DNA from: Methanosarcinales archaeon
GTDB lineage: Archaea; Halobacteriota; Methanosarcinia; Methanosarcinales; Methanocomedenaceae
Assembly (NCBI GenBank): GCA_013330355.1
Contig: DUIM01000142.1
Coordinates: forward strand, 1 to 6,459
Reading direction: 5' to 3'
DNA: 6,459 bases
Shown: one piece after another, positions 1 to 5,174 of the stretch
Layout: every line of letters begins with the position of its first letter
How positions within the stretch are numbered: position 1 is the stretch's first letter
Notes under the pieces: generated by a model
The model's database searches: none
What the model was told of the DNA's origin: nothing
The model's input: the letters and a program-made list of their open reading frames with translations, nothing else
Position numbers and translations under genes: made by a program

Positions 1-247
1 TATTATATGAACGGTTCGATACAGGTACTAAAGGTTTCGATGACCTGTGCACAAACACACTTCCTGCCTTCTGGCAGTCCAATCCTTCAACATGTGATGT
101 GAACACATGCACTTGCTGAATACTTTTTGCAAGATGTCTTGCCAGTTCGGTCACATGTACCCCAACCCCTCCAAAAATCTTTGGTGGAAATTCATACGAG
201 AGAAAGCCTACACTCATCTCATTTGTTTTTTGCTGTCTTGATGCCAT
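1..247 (-). CDS. GT4-family glycosyltransferase, glycogen-synthase-like (N-terminus only)
   Basis: The minus strand is open from an ATG at 247 down to base 1, giving 82 codons that continue past the left edge. The protein starts MASRQQKTNEMSVGFLSYEF and continues PPKIFGGVGVHVTELARHLA, then a VHVFTSH strand. The short beta strand, the GGVGVHV glycine loop and the following helix are the hallmark N-terminal Rossmann half of GT4 retaining glycosyltransferases, and closely resemble archaeal proteins annotated as glycogen synthases. The predicted role is transfer of glucose from a sugar nucleotide to a growing alpha-glucan in the cytoplasm; the exact donor and product cannot be told from this piece. 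An AGGA lies 10 nt upstream of the ATG at 247. Met-11 would give a start nearer the strand but has no Shine-Dalgarno. It is divergent from the GH15 gene, which supports a glycogen role. Another GT4 sugar transferase is possible. Confidence 0.82.
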   Translation of the reverse strand, partial: MASRQQKTNEMSVGFLSYEFPPKIFGGVGVHVTELARHLAKSIQQVHVFTSHVEGLDCQKAGSVFVHRSSKPLVPVSNRSYN

Positions 248-262
248 TTATTTATTTTCCTA

Positions 263-286
263 TGCAGAATTCTGCACAATTAATTG
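263..286. promoter_or_regulatory. Two abutting perfect palindromes, possible operator
   Basis: A perfect 14-bp palindrome, TGCAGAATTCTGCA (263-276), is directly followed by a perfect 10-bp palindrome, CAATTAATTG (277-286). They sit 16 to 39 bases upstream of the GT4 start codon, where the transcription start or 5' leader of that gene would be expected. This is the usual geometry for a dimeric repressor site. There is no T-run beside them, so a terminator is unlikely. The symmetry is seen directly; the operator role is inference. Confidence 0.45.
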
Positions 287-301
287 CTCGCTAACGCTCG
301 C
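286..301. repeat. Short direct repeat GCTCGC-TAAC-GCTCGC
   Basis: The hexamer GCTCGC occurs at 286-291 and again at 296-301, separated by TAAC, forming a GC-rich island in a strongly AT-rich intergenic region. The bases TAAC (292-295) and GTTA (303-306) also form a small dyad around the second copy. It may be part of a regulatory site or a fragment of a dispersed repeat; nothing in the window decides this. Confidence 0.35.
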
Positions 302-319
302 AGTTACTAAAGTATATGA

Positions 320-336
320 AGTATTATACTGTATAC
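320..336. promoter_or_regulatory. Tandem GTAT/ATAC dyads in the divergent promoter region
   Basis: AGTATTATACT (320-330) is an 11-base palindrome with a single central T, and it is immediately followed by the palindrome GTATAC (331-336). A related AGTATA lies at 311-316. The repeated GTAT/ATAC half-sites suggest a protein-binding site shared by the two divergent genes. AT-rich promoter DNA gives such dyads by chance more often than average DNA, so confidence is limited. Confidence 0.3.
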
Positions 337-337
337 A

Positions 338-360
338 ATTGAAAAACCCCTGGTTTCAAT
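338..360. repeat. Imperfect hairpin with ATTGAAA/TTTCAAT arms
   Basis: The left arm ATTGAAAAACC (338-348) pairs with the right arm GGTTTCAAT (352-360) across a CCT loop. Nine base pairs form if two extra A residues in the left arm bulge out. An outer GTAT (331-334) and ATAC (362-365) could extend the structure imperfectly. It lies mid-way between the divergent genes and has no run of T after it on either strand, so it is more likely a binding site or transcript structure than a terminator. Confidence 0.4.
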
Positions 361-395
361 CATACTTGACAATTATCACTCAATAATTAATACAC

Positions 396-413
396 AATAT
401 AACACTAATATAA
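396..413 (+). promoter_or_regulatory. Candidate archaeal TATA element(s) for the GH15 gene
   Basis: The motif AATATAA occurs twice, at 396-402 and 407-413, 19 to 36 bases upstream of the GH15 ATG. Archaeal TATA boxes usually lie about 25 bases before the transcription start, so use of the first copy would give a very short or absent leader. A weak AAAGG (417-421) sits 10 nt before the ATG. Neither copy closely matches a strong BRE-TATA consensus, so this is a tentative call. Confidence 0.3.
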
Positions 414-431
414 GTTAAAGGTTATGATAAA

Positions 432-2375
432 ATGCCAAAACCTCTTGTAGTCGGAAATGGGTCCTTGCTGGTGAACCTTGACTGGAACGCAAGCATACGG
501 GATATGTACTTTCCTCATGTAGGGGATGAGAACCACGTTAACGGCCATCACTGCCGCGTAGGAGTGGTGGTCGAAGGGAAAAACCTGGGATTGGTATCCC
601 TTATAGGAGATGACTGGGTATACAAGCTTGGTTATAAGAAAGAAACATTAGTAACCGACTCCTATTACCGCAACGAACGGCTCGATATTGATCTGAGGTT
701 TAACGAATGCGTGCATCCTTTTGAAAATGTGTTCATTCGCAGGATAGCAATAACCAACACTGACACAGAGGATATCGAACTGAAGCTGCTTTTCTCTCAT
801 GACTTTGCACTTTACGAGAATCCTATGGGGGATACAGGAGTGTATGATCCGGCATTGCAGTCCATAATACATTACCAGCGCTGCCGCTATTTCCTTATCA
901 ATGGCTCACCACACTTCGACCAGTATGAGATCGGCCCAAAAGGAGAGAACAAATCCGGTATAATACACTCGTCAGAGCTTAATATGAACTCAATCCAGGT
1001 AGGGGCAGTGAACAGTTATATCAGGTTCTCCCAGCATCTTGCAGCAGGTGAGACAAAAACACTGTATTACTGGATAGCTGCCGGAAAAACATTTTATGAT
1101 GTCAAGCGGCTCAATGAACTGGTCCTTAAAAGAACTCCTGAACAAATGATAGCTGAAACCGGGCAGTACTTTCATTCATGGGTGAATAAAGAGACATTTG
1201 ACTTTTTTGACCTTCCGGCCAAGGTGGCTGACCTTTTCAAACACAGCCTGCTAATCATACGCTCACAGATCGACAATGGCGGGGCGATCATCGCTGCTAA
1301 TGATAGTGACATCCTTGAACGGTTCAACATGGATTCATACAGTTATATGTGGCCAAGGGACAGTGCGTTCATTGCCATGTCACTGGATATGGCATGTTAT
1401 TCCGGAATTGTGCATAAGTTTTTCCATTACTGTCAGGACCTTATCAGTGAACATGGATATTTCCTGCAGAAATACAATCCTACAGGTACCCTTGCAAGCG
1501 GCTGGATGCCCTGGCTCACTCCTGAGGGACAGATACAACTTCCAATACAGGAAGATAGTACTGCCCTTATAATCGTGTCCCTGTGGAAACACTATAAGAC
1601 TACCAGATCTATTGCAATGATTGATCAGCTCTATAATTCCATGATAAAGCCGGCTGCTGAGTTCATGACAAGATACCGTGATCCTGCAACCGGGCTTCCA
1701 AAACCCAGTTATAACTTATGGGAGGAGCATAGGGCTGTCCATACCTATACATCTTCGACCGTTTACGCAGGCCTGAGGTGTGCGGCCGGGTTTGCACGGT
1801 TGTACGGGGATGTTGACCTTGCAGAAAAATACAGTACGGCTGCCGATGAGATAAAAGCGGGGATCGAGACACATCTGTATGATGAAGAACTGGGGAGGTT
1901 CCTGCGCAGCATCGACCCGTGGGATGATACTGTTGATGCCAGCCTGTATGCTGTTTCCCAGTTCAAGGTGCTGCCGCCGGATGATAGCAGGGTAGTCAAT
2001 ACAATGAAGGCTATTGAGGAGAAACTCTCTGTAAAGACGGACATAGGGGGCATTGCCAGATTCTATAAGGATATATATCACCAAGTGACAGAGTATGATC
2101 CTGAGAAAATACCAGGCAATCCCTGGTTTATTTGTACCCTATGGGTCGCACAGTGGCATATCCAGAAGGCAACGAACACCAGTGACCTGGAAAAACCAGA
2201 GGAGATCCTGGTATGGGTCACAGAGCGTGCAACCCGGACTGGCATCCTGGCAGAGCAGTTGAATCCTTTTGACGGAAGTCCTTTAAGTGTCAGCCCGCTT
2301 ACGTGGGCCCATGCCACTTTTGTGACTACGGTTCTGGCTTTTGTCGAGAAGGCGAGGTTGCTGGAGAAAAAGTGA
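432..2375 (+). CDS. GH15 glucoamylase-type glucan hydrolase
   Basis: A 647-residue protein of the usual length for archaeal and bacterial GH15 enzymes. Residues 1 to about 255 form the expected N-terminal beta-sandwich region, beginning with the typical LVVGNGSLLVNLDWNASIRD stretch; about 265-640 correspond to the (alpha/alpha)6 catalytic barrel. Family landmarks are MWPRDSAF (306-313), SYNLWEE (426-432) with Glu431 as the likely general acid, and LAEQLNPFDGSPLSVSPLTW (606-625) with Glu608 as the likely general base. Known GH15 members release glucose from non-reducing ends of alpha-glucans with inversion. There is no signal peptide or membrane segment, so it should act in the cytoplasm, probably on glycogen. 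Its place beside a divergent GT4 glycogen-synthase-like gene supports that. Some archaeal GH15 proteins are trehalases, so substrate is less certain than family. The ATG at 432 is preceded by a weak AAAGG and keeps the conserved N-terminus intact. Confidence 0.93.
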   Translation: MPKPLVVGNGSLLVNLDWNASIRDMYFPHVGDENHVNGHHCRVGVVVEGKNLGLVSLIGDDWVYKLGYKKETLVTDSYYRNERLDIDLRFNECVHPFENVFIRRIAITNTDTEDIELKLLFSHDFALYENPMGDTGVYDPALQSIIHYQRCRYFLINGSPHFDQYEIGPKGENKSGIIHSSELNMNSIQVGAVNSYIRFSQHLAAGETKTLYYWIAAGKTFYDVKRLNELVLKRTPEQMIAETGQYFHSWVNKETFDFFDLPAKVADLFKHSLLIIRSQIDNGGAIIAANDSDILERFNMDSYSYMWPRDSAFIAMSLDMACYSGIVHKFFHYCQDLISEHGYFLQKYNPTGTLASGWMPWLTPEGQIQLPIQEDSTALIIVSLWKHYKTTRSIAMIDQLYNSMIKPAAEFMTRYRDPATGLPKPSYNLWEEHRAVHTYTSSTVYAGLRCAAGFARLYGDVDLAEKYSTAADEIKAGIETHLYDEELGRFLRSIDPWDDTVDASLYAVSQFKVLPPDDSRVVNTMKAIEEKLSVKTDIGGIARFYKDIYHQVTEYDPEKIPGNPWFICTLWVAQWHIQKATNTSDLEKPEEILVWVTERATRTGILAEQLNPFDGSPLSVSPLTWAHATFVTTVLAFVEKARLLEKK

Positions 2376-2391
2376 AGGAGGAATATAAGTG
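2376..2391 (+). promoter_or_regulatory. Strong Shine-Dalgarno serving only a three-codon ORF
   Basis: AGGAGG (2376-2381) follows the GH15 TGA without a gap and is 7 nt from a GTG at 2389. That GTG opens GTG-GAA-GTG and then meets TAG at 2398-2400. This is the best ribosome binding site in the window, yet it leads nowhere. It probably belonged to the gene whose remnant follows, with the first codons left attached. Confidence 0.55.
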
Positions 2392-2537
2392 GAAGTGTAG
2401 CTGTGGACCGCTTTAAGAAGGTCTTACCCGGTGTTCCCATGTTGGGTTGGGAGGCATACGGTGAAATCCGTATGGAGCCCGGGCAGTTCAGCGGCCTTCA
2501 TAATACCACTTAGGTAGTATTGCTCCTGCAAAATGAG
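2389..2537 (+). pseudogene. Remnant of a FIST-domain sensor protein (C-terminal tail)
   Basis: In the frame of codon 2403 the DNA encodes VDRFKKVLPGVPMLGWEAYG, then EIRMEPGQFSGLHNTT, then TAG (2511-2513), then VVLLLQNE. The pattern GVPMLGW..YGEI followed by a short turn, HNTT and a hydrophobic strand matches the very end of FIST C-terminal domains, as I recall the family (VP..GF..YGEI....HN.T......L). Intact FIST proteins are about 380 residues; only about 45 are present. The frame is open back to the GH15 stop but has no credible start of its own. FIST is a ligand-sensing domain commonly encoded next to histidine kinases, which fits the kinase gene directly downstream. The call rests on motif recognition alone. 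Alternatives are a small real protein or a chance reading frame. Confidence 0.6.
2455..2474. repeat. Perfect 7-bp hairpin inside the FIST remnant
   Basis: CATACGG (2455-2461) and CCGTATG (2468-2474) form a perfect stem with a six-base TGAAAT loop. It lies between the GH15 gene and the kinase gene. There is no following T-run, and the same bases encode the conserved AYGEIRM part of the remnant, so it may be coincidental. It could still affect the leader of the kinase message. Confidence 0.35.
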
Positions 2538-2565
2538 ACCGGAAATAGAAAGAGAAGGAAATCAG

Positions 2566-4761
2566 ATGAATATAAAAAAGAACGCCCTGATTCATAGTTA
2601 TGCCCAGAGTATGGGCCTAAAAGCAGCTAAAGACTTGATCACAAAAAAAATAAAAAGTGCTGCCCTGGAGGAAAAGGAACAATACACCGAAGAAGAGACA
2701 ATCAGGATATATGCTGAGTTGATAAAAGAGGGTGGTTCAATCAGTATAGTTGCACAAAATCTTGTGGTTCAATTAGAGCGAAAGAGGTCAGAAGAGCAGA
2801 CATTGCTACTTGATAATATTGAAAACCAGATCTGGTATTTGAATGATAAAAAGACCTATGGTATTGTAAACAAAGCTCATGCAGAATTTTTAGGCTTGAA
2901 AAAGGAGGAATTAAAAGGAAGGGATTTGTACGATATAATTAGTGGGGAAGAAGCCGATGTTTGCATTGCTAATAATAAAGAGGTCTTTGATAATAAAAAG
3001 CAGTCACATACAGAGGAATGGATTAAGAATGGGAGTGGAGAAACGCGTTTACTATCTATTACAAGGACGCCAAAATCAGACGATAAAGGTGATGTTGAAT
3101 ATGTAATATGTACAGCAGAAGACATCACTAAGCGCAAGCAAGTTGAGGAGGCGCTGCTGGAGAGCGAAAAAAAATTCCGTTTGCTGGCAGAGAATTCTAT
3201 TGATTGTATCTGGATGTTGGATAAAAAGCTGAGATTTACTTATCTGAGCCCTTCTGCTGAATGGATATTGGGCTATAAACCGGAACAGTTGATTGGTACA
3301 AAACTAAGCTCGCATTTCAAGAAAAAAGAGTTTTTTAAGGTTGGTGCTAAGATTGCCAAATACATTAAAAATTATAAGACTTTTACTAATATTGTTACCT
3401 TCGAAACTAAAATGCTTAACAGCAACAAAGATGAAGTGAATATGGAAATTTCCAGTAAAGCGCTTCGTAATAGTCAGGGAAAGATAACCGGTCTTCAGGG
3501 AATAACCAGAGACATCTCTGAGCGCAAACTGGCAGAGGAAGCGTTGCGTGAGAGCGAGGATAAATTTAGAAAACTGACAGAGAATTTGCCTATTGCATTG
3601 GCAGTTATCGATAAAAATGAAAACACCGAGTATGCGAATAGTAAATATTTTGAGACAATTGGAAACATTTATAAGACTCCAAATTTAGCAGATTGGTTCC
3701 TTCAGGCTTTTCCCGATGAAAAATACCGAAAATGGGTGATCGAAAAGTGGAATGCGGATATTGAAAAGTCGACAAGGGAAGGAAAAGAGGTAAAACCATC
3801 TGAATACAATGTAACCTGTAAAGATGGTAAAGTGAGGGTAATGGAGATTTCCGGTACCTGGATAGGTGATAAACTTGTGACAATATTTAAAGACGTCACA
3901 GATCGGGTCCAGGCAAAGGCAGAACTCCAGAAATTCAACGACGAACTTGAAGTGCGGGTAAGGGAACGGACCAAACAGTTAAGTGAGAGCAAGCAAGCCC
4001 TGGAAAATACTGTGGCCAATCTCAACAGTACTACAAATAACCTGAAATTCGCAAATGAACGCCTGCTGGAACTGGACCACATGAAATCCATGTTCATAGC
4101 CAGCACATCCCATGAACTGCGCACACCATTAAACAGTATAATAGGCTTTTCCAGCATCCTGCTTGAAGGCTGGGAAGGTGAACTAAACCCGGAGCAGAAA
4201 GAAGAAATAGGTTATATCCATACGGCAGGAAAACAACTGCTTGACCTTATAAACGATATTATTGACATCTCAAAGATAGAAGCAGGAAAGCTGGAAATAG
4301 ATGTCCGGGAGTTCATGCTTAAAGAAGTGATAGACGAAGCAGTATCCATGGTAAAGAATAGTATTAATGAAAAAAGACTGGATCTGGAAGTGGAAATAGA
4401 GGATATTATAATTATATCGGACAGGCGCAGATTGCTTCAATGCCTGATTAACCTGTTCTCCAATGCTGTCAAATTTACAGACAAAGGTATGATTACAGTA
4501 CATGCAAAAACTATAAACAGTATGGCAAACATATCTGTTACAGACACTGGTATGGGGATAAAACCTGATGATATTCAAAAATTATTTGCCCCGTTTGTAA
4601 GGGTTGAATCAAGCCTTACTGCAAAAACACAGGGAACAGGGCTTGGTCTATACCTGACAAAAAAACTCACGGAAGATGTACTGAAAGGTACAGTAGAAGT
4701 AACATCTGAGTATGGTACTGGCAGTACGTTTACCATAAAAATGCCGGTTAGACCGGAATAA
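2566..4761 (+). CDS. Soluble multi-PAS sensor histidine kinase
   Basis: Read from the ATG at 2566 the protein has 731 residues. Order of parts: a helical N-terminus (1-75), PAS-1 (about 75-190), PAS-2 (205-318), PAS-3 (333-447), a coiled coil (448-500), HisKA (506-572) and HATPase (614-727). Kinase landmarks are all present: H-box STSHELRTPL with His516, N-box with Asn633 (LFSNAVKF), G1 DTGMG (660-664), F-box LFAPFVR (673-679) and G2 GTGLGL (690-695). It should autophosphorylate on His516 and pass phosphate to the receivers encoded next. There is no transmembrane segment, so it senses a cytoplasmic cue; the ligand is unknown. An upstream ATG at 2533 adds 11 residues, but it overlaps the FIST remnant and lacks a Shine-Dalgarno, whereas the 2566 ATG has GAAGGA at proper distance. 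The PAS-2 section is markedly AT-rich against the coiled coil and HisKA part. Confidence 0.93.
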   Translation: MNIKKNALIHSYAQSMGLKAAKDLITKKIKSAALEEKEQYTEEETIRIYAELIKEGGSISIVAQNLVVQLERKRSEEQTLLLDNIENQIWYLNDKKTYGIVNKAHAEFLGLKKEELKGRDLYDIISGEEADVCIANNKEVFDNKKQSHTEEWIKNGSGETRLLSITRTPKSDDKGDVEYVICTAEDITKRKQVEEALLESEKKFRLLAENSIDCIWMLDKKLRFTYLSPSAEWILGYKPEQLIGTKLSSHFKKKEFFKVGAKIAKYIKNYKTFTNIVTFETKMLNSNKDEVNMEISSKALRNSQGKITGLQGITRDISERKLAEEALRESEDKFRKLTENLPIALAVIDKNENTEYANSKYFETIGNIYKTPNLADWFLQAFPDEKYRKWVIEKWNADIEKSTREGKEVKPSEYNVTCKDGKVRVMEISGTWIGDKLVTIFKDVTDRVQAKAELQKFNDELEVRVRERTKQLSESKQALENTVANLNSTTNNLKFANERLLELDHMKSMFIASTSHELRTPLNSIIGFSSILLEGWEGELNPEQKEEIGYIHTAGKQLLDLINDIIDISKIEAGKLEIDVREFMLKEVIDEAVSMVKNSINEKRLDLEVEIEDIIIISDRRRLLQCLINLFSNAVKFTDKGMITVHAKTINSMANISVTDTGMGIKPDDIQKLFAPFVRVESSLTAKTQGTGLGLYLTKKLTEDVLKGTVEVTSEYGTGSTFTIKMPVRPE
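3121..3196 (+). repeat. Imperfect 76-bp direct repeat, copy 1 (PAS linker)
   Basis: This stretch, at the PAS-1 to PAS-2 junction, aligns without gaps to 3511-3586, exactly 390 bases later. Both copies encode a DIT/DIS-K/ERK...EEAL.ESE.KFR.L.EN signal helix. The 130-codon period indicates that the PAS-2 unit arose by duplication, or that the linker was copied with the domain. Confidence 0.6.
3511..3586 (+). repeat. Imperfect 76-bp direct repeat, copy 2 (PAS linker)
   Basis: Second copy of the linker repeat, at the PAS-2 to PAS-3 junction. It encodes RKLAEEALRESEDKFRKLTE against RKQVEEALLESEKKFRLLAE in the first copy. Such linkers relay conformational change between successive PAS domains, and their conserved sequence is common across multi-PAS kinases. 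Confidence 0.6.
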
Positions 4762-4784
4762 CAGGACAAGGAAGCTGAATTAAA

Positions 4785-5174
4785 ATGAAGCGGGTACTGG
4801 TAGTAGAAGATAATGAAAATAATATGAAACTAATCTGTTTAGTATTAAAAAAACATGGGTACGAACCCATTCAAGCTTTTACCGGAAGGGAAGGTGTAGA
4901 CAAAGCAATAGAAGAAAGACCAGATATAATATTGATGGATATACAGCTTCCGGATATCAGTGGATTAGAGGCTGTAGAACAGATTCGTATGGTGGATGAT
5001 ACGCAGGAAATCCTGATCATTGCCATAACTTCATATGCTATGTCAGGTGACAGGGAAAAGATGCTTGATGTGGGGTTCGAAGGGTACTTTGAAAAACCAA
5101 TCGATCCATTGACCATTGTAGAAGATATTGAAAAAATTGTAAAACAGAGGAACAATGACAATACTGGTAGTTGA
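4785..5174 (+). CDS. Single-domain CheY/DivK-like response regulator
   Basis: A 129-residue protein that is just one receiver domain. It begins MKRVLVVEDNENN with the metal-binding acids Glu8 and Asp9. The phosphoacceptor is Asp52 in IILMDIQLPDISG, the switch Thr is Thr82 in AITSYA, and the conserved Lys is Lys104 in FEKPID. No DNA-binding or enzymatic output domain follows, so it should act by protein contact or as a phosphate carrier in a relay, as DivK and Spo0F do. It begins 23 nt after the kinase stop with an AAGGA (4768-4772) upstream and no terminator between, so the two are almost certainly one operon and the kinase is its likely donor. Its last residues, NNDNTGS, are encoded within and just before the overlap with the next gene. 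Confidence 0.94.
   Translation: MKRVLVVEDNENNMKLICLVLKKHGYEPIQAFTGREGVDKAIEERPDIILMDIQLPDISGLEAVEQIRMVDDTQEILIIAITSYAMSGDREKMLDVGFEGYFEKPIDPLTIVEDIEKIVKQRNNDNTGS

Noticed and set aside
338..360. ATTGAAA and GTTTCAAT resemble the ends of many CRISPR repeats.
   Set aside because: Each motif appears once, the two face each other in a single hairpin, and there is no regular repeat-spacer array or cas gene in the window.
1716..2084. Long antisense open frames within the GH15 gene (also 1763-2053 and 2078-2440).
   Set aside because: They lie opposite a clear GH15 coding sequence, have no recognisable domains and no sensible start signals.
2455..2474. The 7-bp hairpin as a transcription terminator for the GH15 gene.
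   Set aside because: No T-run follows and archaeal termination depends mainly on T-tracts; the bases also encode the remnant's conserved motif.
2403..2513. A free-standing 36-codon gene starting at GTG 2403.
   Set aside because: It has no Shine-Dalgarno at proper distance, and its sequence reads as the tail of a much larger domain, so a remnant is the better account.
2533..2565. ATG 2533 as the kinase start, giving 742 residues.
   Set aside because: No Shine-Dalgarno precedes it, the extra 11 residues look unrelated to the domain, and the ATG at 2566 has GAAGGA at a suitable distance.
3702..4157. A 151-codon antisense frame within the kinase gene.
   Set aside because: It mirrors the coiled coil and HisKA coding region, is low-complexity (Ser/Leu rich) and matches no family I recognise.
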